The notes under the pieces: model-generated | Told to the model about the DNA's origin: nothing | What the model saw: only the letters and a program-made list of their open reading frames with translations | The model's database searches: none | Shown here: positions 34,695-43,300 of the stretch, one piece after another | Layout: each line of letters opens with the position of its first letter | How positions within the stretch are numbered: the stretch's first letter is position 1 | Assembly: GCF_036178845.1 (NCBI RefSeq) | Contig: NZ_CP108070.1 | Span: 62,001-126,000 of the forward strand | Reading direction: 5' to 3' | DNA: 64,000 nucleotides | Origin: Streptomyces sp. NBC_00271 | Lineage (GTDB): Bacteria > Actinomycetota > Actinomycetes > Streptomycetales > Streptomycetaceae | Position numbers and translations under genes: made by a program

Positions 34695-35513
34695 TCAGTC
34701 GGTGTCGTGTGTCGCGGTGGGGACGCGTCCCAGTTGGCGTCCGCGCATGCGGTAGGAGTCGCCTTTGAGAGAGTGGACCTCGGCGTGGTGGACGAGGCGG
34801 TCGATCATGGCGGCGGCCACGGTCTCGTCGCCGAAGACCTCGCCCCAGCGTCCGAAGGGCTTGTTGCTCGTGACGATCACGCTCGCTCTCTCATAGCGGT
34901 TCGAGACCAGCTGGAAGAACAGGTTCGCGGCCTCGGCTTCGAAGGGGATGTAGCCGACCTCGTCGACCACGATCAGCGGATAGCGGGACAGTTTGGTGAG
35001 CTCGGTCTGGAGGTGTCCGGCGTGGTGGGCTGCGGCCAGGCGGTCGACCCACTCGGCGGCAGTGGCGAACGCGACCCGGTGACCGGCCTGGCAGGCGCGG
35101 ACCGCGAGCCCGATCGCCAGGTGCGTCTTCCCGGTGCCCGGCGGTCCCAGAAAGACGGTGTTCTCCTTCGCGGCGATGAAGTCCAACGTGCCCAGATGCG
35201 CGAGCTGTTGGCGAGTGATGCCGCGCAGATGGGTGACGTCGAGTTCCTCGATCGTCTTGATCGCGGGGAAGCGGGCGGTGCGGATGCGGGCCTCGCCGCC
35301 GTGGGACTCACGGGCGGAGACCTCCCGCTGGAGACAGGCGACGAGGAACTCGGTGTGCGTCCAGGTCTCCTTCAAAGCGCGTTCGGCCAGCCGCTCGGCA
35401 GCGTCCAGCAGGGCCGGGGCCTTCATCGCCCGGGCGAGGAAGGACAGGTCGGCGGCGGTCTGACGGCCCGTCCTGGGCTTGTCCGCGGCGGCGGTCTTGG
35501 TGGTGGCGGGCAT
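34695..35513 (-). CDS. istB: IS21 helper ATPase IstB
   Basis: 272-residue AAA+ helper. It has an N-terminal helical domain (DLSFLARAMKAPALLDAAER), FLVACLQREV, Walker A GPPGTGKTH, Walker B LIVVDEVGYIPFEAEAANLF, and the C-terminal SNKPFGRWGEVFGD and MIDRLVHHAEVHSLKGDSYR motifs. It loads onto target DNA and activates the IstA transposase. Its start overlaps the istA stop, so the two are translationally coupled. It appears intact. Confidence 0.92.
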   Translation of the reverse strand: MPATTKTAAADKPRTGRQTAADLSFLARAMKAPALLDAAERLAERALKETWTHTEFLVACLQREVSARESHGGEARIRTARFPAIKTIEELDVTHLRGITRQQLAHLGTLDFIAAKENTVFLGPPGTGKTHLAIGLAVRACQAGHRVAFATAAEWVDRLAAAHHAGHLQTELTKLSRYPLIVVDEVGYIPFEAEAANLFFQLVSNRYERASVIVTSNKPFGRWGEVFGDETVAAAMIDRLVHHAEVHSLKGDSYRMRGRQLGRVPTATHDTD

Positions 35514-36793
35514 CAGGAGACCTCCGGCTCGTCGTGTCCGCCGCCACCCTCGATGAGGGTGAACATGCGGTCATAGGAGTCGAGTTGGCGCTGCTCGACC
35601 TCGACGAGATCACTGGCTGTCGCAGCGTTTTGCCCACGGGCGGCGAGGGCCTGGGAGGCTTGGTGGTGGCGATAGTCGCCGCGCAGGAGGGCGGCGGCGC
35701 GGGCATGGTCCGGGTCGGTGATGGTCTGCTGCTTGGCCCAGCACCGCGGATGGCGCGCGACTTCCGCCCCGCCGGGGGTGAGAGTGACGATGACTTCGTC
35801 GGTGTCGGTGCGGACCTGGACTTTCTTGCCGATGGCCAAGGGGTGCACGGAATAGTCGCAGGTGTCGACGCGGATGTAGTGGTCGCGGCCGATGCGGGTC
35901 GCGAAACGCCACCAGCGTGGCGGGTCGACCGGCGGCAGGGCGAGCATCTGGGCCCGGTCGGCCTCCCACCGGTCAACCGGACGGGCGCCCAGGGTGCGGT
36001 GCTGGCGCCGGTTGGCGACGGCCAGCCAGGCAGTCAGCTGGGTGTTGAAGTCATCGGCCCCGGTGAAGGTGCGGCCGGGAAGGAAGCTGGTCTCCAGATA
36101 GCCATTCGCCCTCTCCACCAGCCCTTTCGCTTCGGGATCGCGAGGCCGGCAGAGATAGATCCGGGTGGCGAGCAGGCCCGCGAACGCAGCGAAGTCCCCG
36201 GTCACCTTGCCCCGGCCGATCCCGGCCTCGTTGTCCCAGACCAGCATCCGCGGCACTGCATCCCAGCCGGTCAGAAGCTTCCAGTGCCCGTCGATCAGGT
36301 CGCCGGTGGTGCGGGTGGGCAGCATCCGCGCGGCGATGATCCGCGAGTAGCCGGACACCATCACGAGCACCGGAGGCCGGCCGCTCTGCCCGTATCCGAG
36401 CGGGATGTCGACGGGCGGGAACCACAGGTCGCACTGAGCCAGCTCGCCGGGCTGATACGTCGTGCGCGAGACCGGATCGACGGGCAGATAGGCCGGCCGC
36501 AGCTCGCGTACGCGTTCTTTGAGGACGGTCATCCCGCGCTCCCAGCCGATCCGCTCGGCGATCACGGTCGCCGGCATCGTCGGGGTCTGCTTCAGCAGTT
36601 CCCGGATCTGCGGCTCGACCGCGTCGACCGCCGAGCCCTTCGGCGGCCGCGAGTAGACCGGCGGCCGGTCCGTGGCCAGGGCCCGCTTCACGGTGTTCTT
36701 CGAGATGCCCAGCTGCCGGGCGATCGCCCGGATCGGCATCTGCTCGGCCCGGTGCAGCCTGCGGATCTCTGCCCAGTCCTCCACGGAAATCAC
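35513..36793 (-). CDS. istA: IS21 transposase IstA
   Basis: 426-residue transposase. The N-terminal HTH reads WAEIRRLHRAEQMPIRAIAR QLGISKNTVKRAL. The DDE core has D in QCDLWFPPVDIP, D in VWDNEAG and E in KGLVERANGYLETSF; a C-terminal beta-barrel region follows (VDTCDYSVHPLAIGKKVQV). The GTG at 36793 is preferred because AGGAG lies 6 bp upstream; a TTG at 36817 would add eight residues. It is intact and coupled to istB, so the element may be active. Confidence 0.9.
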   Translation of the reverse strand: MISVEDWAEIRRLHRAEQMPIRAIARQLGISKNTVKRALATDRPPVYSRPPKGSAVDAVEPQIRELLKQTPTMPATVIAERIGWERGMTVLKERVRELRPAYLPVDPVSRTTYQPGELAQCDLWFPPVDIPLGYGQSGRPPVLVMVSGYSRIIAARMLPTRTTGDLIDGHWKLLTGWDAVPRMLVWDNEAGIGRGKVTGDFAAFAGLLATRIYLCRPRDPEAKGLVERANGYLETSFLPGRTFTGADDFNTQLTAWLAVANRRQHRTLGARPVDRWEADRAQMLALPPVDPPRWWRFATRIGRDHYIRVDTCDYSVHPLAIGKKVQVRTDTDEVIVTLTPGGAEVARHPRCWAKQQTITDPDHARAAALLRGDYRHHQASQALAARGQNAATASDLVEVEQRQLDSYDRMFTLIEGGGGHDEPEVS

Positions 36794-36896
36794 CCTCTTC
36801 TCCTGACCTTCGATCAAGATCAGGTTGGTCAGAAGACCACGAAGTGGGTCAGTTTTGATCCGCCGTCAGAGGGTCACGATTCACCCGTCGCCGACA

Positions 36897-38277
36897 TGAG
36901 GTGCCTGTACGCAGCGTCCCAGAACGATGCGAGCGGGCAGACGAGGCCGCGTGTAGCCCGGCCGTGCTGTTCAAGATAGTCGGCGAGCCGGAACACAGGC
37001 TCTTCCGGAGGTGACGGAAGAGCGGATTGCGTAAGACTGCCAGGCGAGCGCCGCTTGGGGCGGACTGGAGTGTGGCGAAGGGGAGCCTGCTTCCCGTGGA
37101 CCGGATGGGCAAGTTCAGCCAATGCGGCCTGTACCCAGTCCTCGCTGAGCTGGGCATGGTCGTTCTCACTGAGGTAGTCGATCGCGGCATCCACGAGGAA
37201 GGCCTGTGGAAGGTTCAAGCTCACTCCGAGACGACGCGCGTCCATGGCGACCTCCAGGACCGCTCTCGCCGCGGGCGAACTGTGCTCGAACCGGCGCAGC
37301 AGCTCCGGCGCCCCCGCGAGGTCTTGTGTCACACGCCCATCACCGCCAGCCCGGCTGAGGGCATCAGCCAGGAGACGGTCTCCATCCCTAGCAAAAGCGG
37401 CCGCTGCCCGCAGAGCCCTTTGGTTGAAGGCTTCTGGGACGGAGAGCATGCGGTCAGCGAGCAGTTCCCTCACTCGACTATGGGGGTCCGGGGCGCCGGC
37501 ACCAGGCAGGGCAGTGAACCGATTCGCGTACTCCGGCCACAAAGTGGCCAAGATGAGCACTGGCTGGCGTTCGTGTTCAGTGAGCAGGCTGTGCAGGGCG
37601 GCTGCGATCCGCTCGCCGCTTTCCATGGCGCCGAGGTAGTGCTGAGCTTCGTTCAGCCACACCACCGTGAACGGCTCTACACGCACGAGATCGGCGAGAG
37701 CGGCCTCTGCGCGCGTGGGGTCGAAGGGGTGCCACAATCGCCATCCTTGATCGGCAAGAGGTTGAACCGCTTCCCAGCACGCTCGTGTCTTGCCAGTGGA
37801 CGAGGAGCCGACCAAGACCACCATCCGGCTTTTGCTCTGCTGGACATCTCGCACTGCGTCAGCCAGTAGATGGTCATGGTCACGTGGCACATATCGAGGT
37901 AGCGCCGACACAGGGTGGGAGGCATACCCACGTCCAAGAGGCCCGGCCGGATGCACCTCCAACTGATGCGGGCCCCACTCGCTGATTCGCTTGCCCAGAC
38001 CTGAAGCGAAGACGGTTTCGTCGTCGTCCCCCGACGCGGTCCTGCGCAGATCCAACAATGGCTGCTCTGGCAGCCGCAAGGCGCGAGCCAGAGCAGCGAC
38101 GGTCTCAGCCGAGGGTGCGGGAGCATCAGCCTGGAACGCGAGCTGCACAGTGGTACGGCCCAACGCTGCTCTGCGGGCGAGTGCCGTCTTGGTCAGTCCA
38201 GCCAAAGCCAGACCGTCGGTCAGCCTGCGGCGTAACTCGACGTGCGCGGCCTCGCGCTTCGTACGCCCGTCGTGCAT
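36897..38277 (-). pseudogene. N-terminal HTH and NTPase part of the IS21-split repeat protein
   Basis: The frame runs from ATG 38277 through RHL at 36902 and then into IS21 sequence, ending at 36874. Residues about 1-65 form an XRE-like HTH (GLTKTALARRAALGRTTVQL, then VAALARALRLPEQPL). An NTPase follows with Walker A LVGSSSTGKTR, a Walker-B-like VVWLNEAQHYLG and ILATLWPEYANRF. The remainder is helical (LPQAFLVDAAIDYLSENDHA). It continues in frame into the repeat array at 34.6 kb once the IS and one TGAGG copy are removed. A STAND-like sensor architecture is inference. Confidence 0.8.
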
Positions 38278-38397
38278 CCGACCGTCTCCTGCTCGGTGTG
38301 TTCGCCGATGTTCATCTTCGCCCGGCTGAACCACGGCGAACACCGCTTCCGGGACCTTGGGTCACGTCAATGTCCCACCGTCCTCTGGGAGCTCGTG

Positions 38398-38598
38398 GTG
38401 TCGAGTGTCGCTGTTGTACTGTTCGCCGTCGTCTTGGTGGTACTCGTCGCGTTGCTGGTAGCCGCCGGCACCGGCAAGCTAGCCCGTCTGGACGGCGCCA
38501 CATACCCGGCCGCCCTGATGCGGTCCGCCGCCGCCTTCGCGGCAGTCCTCACCCTTGCTGCTGCCGTGACAGGCGCCCTCTCCGCCATCCTGAACTGA
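38398..38598 (+). CDS. small two-helix membrane protein
   Basis: 66-residue hydrophobic protein with two helices (VAVVLFAVVLVVLVALLVAA and SAAAFAAVLTLAAAVTGAL) joined by a short loop (GTGKLARLDGATYPAALMR). The GTG at 38398 has GGGAG 6 bp upstream; the frame is open further upstream. It is divergent from the NTPase/repeat gene. The family is unknown, and a membrane partner of that protein is only a possibility. Confidence 0.45.
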   Translation: MSSVAVVLFAVVLVVLVALLVAAGTGKLARLDGATYPAALMRSAAAFAAVLTLAAAVTGALSAILN

Positions 38599-38682
38599 AG
38601 AGTTGGTCCCGTTGGGCAAGCCCCGGGTCTGACCCGATCCAGTCCCGGTAGGTCCTGCGAGCTGTGGCGCCGGACGTCCATT

Positions 38683-38738
38683 CCCCGGCGCGAGCGGCCC
38701 GGCCCCCCGCCCCTGGTGACCCGGCCTGGCCGCCCCGC
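38683..38738 (+). repeat. 56-bp dispersed repeat, copy 1
   Basis: It is identical at 55 of 56 positions to 51310-51365, in the same orientation. It ends immediately before the truncated ligase reading frame, so it marks a breakpoint. Confidence 0.8.
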
Positions 38739-38739
38739 G

Positions 38740-39340
38740 GACACGACCGGCTGGCCGTACCGGCGGCGCAGGGCCGCGCTGGAGTCCGTGTTCGCCGCCC
38801 GCCAACTGTCGGCGCCGTGGACGCTGTGCCCGTCGACAGCAGAGGCCGACGTCGTGCGCGAGTGGCTGACGGGGTCGACGGTCGGGATGGAGGCGGTGAT
38901 CTTCAAGAGGCTGGACGATGCCTACCGGCCCTCGGTGAGGGGCTGGCAGAAATACAAGGTCCGAGAGACGAGCGAGGCGATCGTCGGCACAGTCACCGGC
39001 CCTCTGGCCACTCCCCGCACGCTGCTGCTCGGCAGGTACGACGACCAAGGCCGCCTTCAGTACGTCGGGCCGCACCACCACCCTCGCCCAGGCGGCAGGT
39101 GCGGCGGTCGCTGGCCTACTCGCTCCGGGACGGGGCGGTCATCCGTGGACAGGCTGGTCGTTCAGCGTCGGGTGGGGCAGCCGGGAAACGTTGGACGTCA
39201 CGCTGGTGGAACCCGAGCTGGTGATAAAAGTCGACGTCGCACGCGACGCTGCCGGCCGGTGGTGCCACCCTGCAGGCCGGCACCGCGCCCGCCCCGACCT
39301 CTTCCCCACCGATGTCGCCCGTCTGACGGCGCCGCTCTGA
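38740..39340 (+). pseudogene. ATP-dependent DNA ligase, C-terminal part with frameshift
   Basis: It starts abruptly as DTTGWPYRRRRAALESVFAA and has the ligase motif GMEAVIFKRLDDAY (motif IV region) and WQKYKVRETSEAIVG (motif V). At about 39068 one extra base shifts the frame; the next frame continues RTTTLAQAAGAAVAGLLAP, WSFSVGWGSRETLDVTLVEP, VARDAAGRWCHPAGRHRARP and stops at 39338-39340. The N-terminal adenylation region with the nucleophile Lys is absent; a matching N-terminal piece lies at 55425. Confidence 0.75.
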
Positions 39341-39738
39341 CGCGGCGCAGCGCGGCGGCCCCGGCCGACGCGCGAGGAGCACCGCCGGCGCCCGATCCCC
39401 TCGCCCGCCGCCCGGGACCTGTCCCACCCACCCACTTTCCTTGTTCTTCCTGCTGTGGGGCGTGTCCGGGGGCGTAGAGGGGATGTCGGCCTCCCCACCA
39501 CGGCCGCACCAGCGTGGTGACCTGCGCGTTCCCGGGCGGGTGCGGGAGTGGGTGCGGACGGTTGTCGGCCGGGTTGTCGGAAGGGATGTGAGCCTGGTCC
39601 ACGGAGGCGTTGTCGCTTCGTGACCGTGGTCGGGCCTTCGTGGTCGGGGTTCTGGTGAGGGCTGGCTGCTGCTGTGACCGGTACGCGCGGCGCCGGACAA
39701 GCCGGTGCCGCACCGGACGGGAAGCGAGCAGATCCGTG
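39341..39738. other. 398-bp interval without a recognised gene
   Basis: GC-rich sequence between the ligase fragment and a replication-relaxation-like fragment. I find no family motif; some inverted repeats are present but none looks like a clear terminator. Confidence 0.35.
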
Positions 39739-39999
39739 ATGATCGGCGTGGACGCGGGCAGCGGAGACCGGCTGGCGCTGGGCGTGCTGACGCAGTACCG
39801 GATGGCCACCACCGAGCAGATGCACCGGATGATCGCCCCTTCGGCGCGCTTCGAACAGACGAGGCGCAGGCTGGCCAGGCTGCGTGCCGAGGGGCTGGTC
39901 GACCGCGTCACCCAGCCGCAGGCCGGCGGAAGCCTCGGTGGAAGGCTGGGCGGATGGAGTCCTTCCCCGCGAACCCTGACAGCCTGCACGACCCTGTGA
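39739..39999 (+). pseudogene. replication-relaxation family protein, N-terminal remnant
   Basis: The frame begins MIGVDAGSGDRLALGVLTQY RMATTEQMHRMIAPSARFEQ then TRRRLARLRAEGLVDRVTQP, the winged-helix N-terminus of proteins found in Streptomyces plasmids and integrative elements. After QPQAGG the expected continuation (VWFPT and onward) is missing and a new gene starts at 39954. This suggests mobile-element ancestry of the region. Confidence 0.6.
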
Positions 40000-40283
40000 C
40001 ACTCCTCGACGAACAGGGCACCGCTTGGGTGCTCCACCGTAGGCGGGTGGACCTCCGCATCGTGCGCCGACTCATCAAGGACGCCGCCACATCAGTGGTG
40101 TGGGCGGACATGGGCGGCATCAGACCGCGTCCCACGACCGAAACCGAACGCTCGGCACTCTGGGACCGGATCAAAAACGACTACAGGGGACCTGGTGGAA
40201 GCGGATCGACCGGGCGCTGCCTGGCTCACGAATTCCGCACCGAGCCGGGGCGCCGCATGCTCTACGTGGCGGAAGACTGCTGA
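39954..40283 (+). CDS. hypothetical protein
   Basis: 109-residue acidic-to-neutral protein: an N-terminal extended part (LHDPVTLLDEQGTAWVLHRR), a helix (DLRIVRRLIKDAATSVVWAD) and a C-terminal segment (TERSALWDRIKNDYRGPGGS, HEFRTEPGRRMLYVAEDC). I recall similar short hypothetical proteins in Streptomyces but no function. The ATG at 39954 has a GGAAGG upstream. The frame appears complete. Confidence 0.5.
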   Translation: MESFPANPDSLHDPVTLLDEQGTAWVLHRRRVDLRIVRRLIKDAATSVVWADMGGIRPRPTTETERSALWDRIKNDYRGPGGSGSTGRCLAHEFRTEPGRRMLYVAEDC

Positions 40284-40361
40284 CGCCACAGAAATTGCGC
40301 CAGAGCCCGTTCTCATGAACATAGCCACTGCACGAAGCGGTGAAAGGTCAGGCCCGGACAA

Positions 40362-40928
40362 CTAGGCGCTGTGTGGCTTCTTCGGCGCCGGCTTCTTGGT
40401 GGCCTTCTTGGTAGCCGCGTTCTTGGTGGGCGCCCTCTTCGTCGTCTTCTTGGCCGTCGTCTTCTTGGGTATCTCGTTGACGGTGGCCTCGCCGCGGGAG
40501 GCCTGCGCCTTGCGCACGGACTCCTGGAGGGCGGCCATCAGGTCGACGACCCCGCCTGGGGCTGCCTGTTCCTCGGACGCCTTGGGCGGTTCCTTGTGCT
40601 CCCGCTTCGCGTCGATGAGCTTCTCCACGGCCTCCGTGTACCGGTCGGTGAACTCGTCTCCTTCGAGGCCGTCACGGGACATCCGCTCGATGAGGTGCTG
40701 AGCCTCTTCGATCTCGTTGTCGGTGAGCTCGACGGCCTCGGGAGCCAGCTCGGCGGGGTCGCGGATCTCGTCCGGCCAGCGCATGGCGTGCAGCACGATC
40801 ACGTCGTCCCGCACCCGCAACATGCCCAGCCGCTCCCGCCCGGACCAGGCGTACTTGGCGATGGCCACCTTCGACGACCGCTCCAGTGCTATCCGCAGCA
40901 GCTTGTACGGCTTCGCCGCGGCACTCAT
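40362..40928 (-). pseudogene. second Ku, C-terminal half only
   Basis: 188 codons matching the C-terminal half of Ku: AKPYKLLRIALERSSKVAIA KYAWSGRERLGMLRVRDDV, EIRDPAELAPEAVELTDNEI, VVDLMAALQESVRKAQASRG and a Lys-rich tail (TTAKKTTKRAPTKNA). The N-terminal half, including the MPRPLWSG start and the DNA-encircling bridge, is missing; the frame begins at an ATG (40928) just before the break. It is clearly different in sequence from the intact Ku at 2195, so it is a paralogue and not a recent copy. Confidence 0.8.
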
Positions 40929-40975
40929 GTGCTTCCGGCGCCTCTCGCCGCAGGCGTGAGGCAGCGGCACTGCCG

Positions 40976-41563
40976 CTACGGGACGTTCCAGGCGGCGATG
41001 AACGGCTGCCCGTCCTCGGTGGCCAGGAAGCTGAGCGTGCCTGGATGCGGATGGCCGAGCAGCCGGCTGGCGGAGGCGTCGAGGCCGAGCCAGCGCACCG
41101 TGAGCACGCGCGCCAGATGACCATGCGCGACGACGGCAACATCGCCGTCGTCCAGCAGCGGCCGGATCCGGTCCAGCACCGCGTCCGTACGCGCTGCCAC
41201 CTGCTGGAGCCGCTCGCCAGGATGGTCGTCGTCGCCGGGAATGACGCCGTCCCGCCACAGGTCCCAACCCGGCTTCATCTCCTGGATCTGCGCCGAGGTC
41301 AGGCCCTCGTAGCCGCCGTAGTCCCACTCCAGCAGACCGGGATCGGGCCGGACGCCGGCCAGGCCCGCCAGCTCGGCCGTCCGCAAAGCGCGGCTCAGCG
41401 GGCTGCTGAAAACCGCCACCAGATGGCGTCGTGCCAGCCTCGGAGCGAGCTCCTTCGCCGCGGCCTCGCCCGCGGCAGTCAGCGGAACGTCGGTACGGCC
41501 AGCGTGCTGGCCCGACAGGCTCCATTCAGTCTGGCCATGCCTGATCACTATCAGTTCACCCAT
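40976..41563 (-). CDS. histidine phosphatase (phosphoglycerate mutase-like)
   Basis: 195-residue acid phosphatase of the histidine phosphatase superfamily. The catalytic RHG motif is in MGELIVIRHGQTEWSLSGQH; SSPLSRALRTAEL, a central LLEWDYGGYEGLT and the second His in VVAHGHLARVLTVRWLGL complete the site. Substrate unknown; similar proteins act on sugar phosphates. The ATG at 41563 matches the usual family start; an upstream extension of 10 codons is possible. The frame appears complete. It sits next to the truncated Ku. Confidence 0.85.
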   Translation of the reverse strand: MGELIVIRHGQTEWSLSGQHAGRTDVPLTAAGEAAAKELAPRLARRHLVAVFSSPLSRALRTAELAGLAGVRPDPGLLEWDYGGYEGLTSAQIQEMKPGWDLWRDGVIPGDDDHPGERLQQVAARTDAVLDRIRPLLDDGDVAVVAHGHLARVLTVRWLGLDASASRLLGHPHPGTLSFLATEDGQPFIAAWNVP

Positions 41564-41747
41564 GGCCGCGCACGATATCTGATCATGCGACACGGCCGAC
41601 CACTCCTCGCCTTCGCCGCCACCGCCCGCTCCCTGATCTGCGACGGCTGACTCGCCAACTGAGATGACCTCTTATCCACGGGCCGGACGGTGATGGGCAG
41701 TTCCTACATACGCTGCTGGCCAAGTCGATCACACGGGGGTGTGCGGA

Positions 41748-41861
41748 ATGCGGTACGGCGTGGTGGTGGAGGAGCTCGCGGTGGAGGTCATGGCGCAGCT
41801 GCCGGACGACCAGGCCCAGCGGGAGGTAACGGCGTGTCGACGACGGCGTAATTGGCTTTGA
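41748..41861 (+). CDS. short ORF, possible toxin-like fragment
   Basis: 37 codons reading MRYGVVVEELAVEVMAQLPD DQAQREVTA then a basic tail. The start resembles the N-terminus of RelE/ParE-type toxins, but the expected beta-sheet and catalytic residues are absent, so at most this is a 5' fragment. Confidence 0.25.
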   Translation: MRYGVVVEELAVEVMAQLPDDQAQREVTACRRRRNWL

Positions 41862-41893
41862 CCGCAGTTCCGCGAAGGCTCATGACTGCCAGG

Positions 41894-42598
41894 TCAGATG
41901 GAGTTCTCGCGAATCAGCTCGATCCAGACCGGCTGAGGATCCTCAGCCGCGACTGCATGGTCGAGGCGTCGTGCGGCGTCCACGACAAGCTCCACGCATG
42001 CGTAGAGACGGTCGTAGTGGCGGACATGGTCCGCTTCTGAAGCCGTGTATGCAGGTTCCTCGACCTTCCGGAGGATCTGGATCGCCGCGCTCCAGCGCCA
42101 GGCAGTCTCGACGTACTGGGCAACCGAGGAGCTCAAGAAGGAGACCGCTGGCTTGTGCAGGCCTGCATGGTATGGCCGGAGGACCTCTGGGATGTCGTCG
42201 ACGGTGATCGGTGCGGGACGAAGACACATGACACGGCCATCGCCGGGAACCACGCCGACGACGAAGCTGTCCTCGCTGGGCCCCCAGAATCCCAGGTCGT
42301 AGAGCTGCTGGCCGTCTTTGACCAGCCGGCGCTCGTGCTCGCCTGCCACGTTTGGTACCAGGACTGGATCCGGTCCGGCCTGCGGCCTGGGCGTGAAGAG
42401 CGGCAGTTGCGGCAGGCCCCACTCGCTCAGGGCAATCCGGTCGCCCTGGGGGATGTCCCACTCGTGAGCTACCCCGATGAACAGTGGCCGATCCTCAGTG
42501 GTGACCAACCGCGCCAGCGGCTGCGACAGCATGAACCGCAGTTCGTCCTCCACCGCCGCCCGCTTGTCTCCGCGCTCGTTCCTCACAAACTGCAGCAT
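41894..42598 (-). CDS. SUKH-4-like protein
   Basis: 234-residue protein resembling Streptomyces SUKH-4 proteins, a group counted among immunity proteins of polymorphic toxin systems. Key stretches are PLFIGVAHEWDIPQGDRIAL SEWGLPQLPLF, VPNVAGEHERRLVKDGQQLY DLGFWG, GVVPGDGRVMCLRP and SSSVAQYVETAWRWSAAIQI. The N-terminal part seen in longer relatives is absent and the frame starts near an IS21-like end. No toxin gene is adjacent. The family call is from memory of similar sequences. Confidence 0.5.
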   Translation of the reverse strand: MLQFVRNERGDKRAAVEDELRFMLSQPLARLVTTEDRPLFIGVAHEWDIPQGDRIALSEWGLPQLPLFTPRPQAGPDPVLVPNVAGEHERRLVKDGQQLYDLGFWGPSEDSFVVGVVPGDGRVMCLRPAPITVDDIPEVLRPYHAGLHKPAVSFLSSSVAQYVETAWRWSAAIQILRKVEEPAYTASEADHVRHYDRLYACVELVVDAARRLDHAVAAEDPQPVWIELIRENSI

Positions 42599-42647
42599 CT
42601 CCTGGCGCGCCAGCCCAACTCAAGATCGTTCACGAAATCGCGGTCAG

Positions 42648-42690
42648 AGCCGCGTAGTTCCCCAGGGGCTGTGGTCACGTAATTCCCCAA
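42648..42690 (-). mobile_element. IS21-like end remnant
   Basis: On the minus strand TGGGGAATTACGTGACC and TGGGGAACTACGCGG occur 24 bp apart, the kind of repeated subterminal motif seen at IS21-family ends. No transposase is attached. It lies between the SUKH-4-like and IMP cyclohydrolase genes. Confidence 0.4.
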
Positions 42691-42745
42691 CCTCTGGCCT
42701 GTCGGCGTGCGTCTGTTCTTGAAGTGATCTTGCCGAGTGGATTCT

Positions 42746-42773
42746 CGGTGCTGAGCCCGGGGGCTCAGCACCG
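42746..42773. terminator. 12-bp perfect hairpin
   Basis: CGGTGCTGAGCC / GGCTCAGCACCG around a 4-nt loop, just past the end of the minus-strand IMP cyclohydrolase gene at 42782. It could terminate that gene. Confidence 0.55.
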
Positions 42774-42781
42774 GAGGAAGA

Positions 42782-43300
42782 TCAGACGCAAGTGCCTGAG
42801 GCTTGTCGCATGCCGGAACTCTTCAAGTCCCCGGGCATGAAGACAGCCGCGGCAATGCGGAGTTGGGACGGCAGCCCCGACCACAGCTCGTCGAGGAGAT
42901 CACTGCTCGTCTCAGCGGTGGTGCGGATTTCCATGAATGGGTCACCGGTGGCGATCTCCTGCCCATCCGAGCGATAGGTCGTCATGAGCACTCCCTCGCC
43001 GGGAGCCAGGTCGCTGACGTGCAGGGTGAGCCTGTTCGTGGCGGTGCGGTCCGCGGTGCTGCGTCGCGCGGCACCGAACCAAGCCTCGCCGCCCTCGTGG
43101 TTGTCCGCGATCACGGTCAGACGGGGAGTGAAGATCGGCGGGTCCGGTTCGTAGTCCAGCCCGTCCAGAGCCGGGAGCGGATCCTGCCCGGAGGCCAGTC
43201 GGTCGGCCACCGTGGACACTTGCTCCCCGTTGCCGAAAACCAGCCGAGTACCGATTTGACGGGCGCGTGCCCCGGCCCGCAGTTGGTGGTGAAACACCAT
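42782..43300 (-). pseudogene. IMP cyclohydrolase, 5'-truncated
   Basis: The frame matches the C-terminal two thirds of an archaeal-type (PurO-like) IMP cyclohydrolase, the last step of IMP synthesis. It reads VFGNGEQVSTVADRLASGQD, ALDGLDYEPDPPIFTPRLTV, EAWFGAARRSTADRTATN and PGEGVLMTTYRSDGQEIATG. The usual N-terminus is missing. The region before TRLVFGNGEQ is unrelated, and the only ATG (43300) overlaps the divergent DUF6192 start, so a rearrangement removed the 5' part. Confidence 0.6.

Larger units (their letters stand above)
34623..36896. mobile_element. IS21-family insertion sequence, apparently complete
   Basis: The left end TGTCGGCGGCGGCTGAATC and the reverse complement of the right end TGTCGGCGACGGGTGAATC match at all but two positions and continue to TGACCC; both ends carry further TGACCCAC repeats, as in IS21. 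TGAGG flanks both sides (34618-34622 and 36897-36901), a 5-bp target duplication. It contains istA and istB with overlapping ends. It interrupts a large NTPase/repeat gene. Confidence 0.9.
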
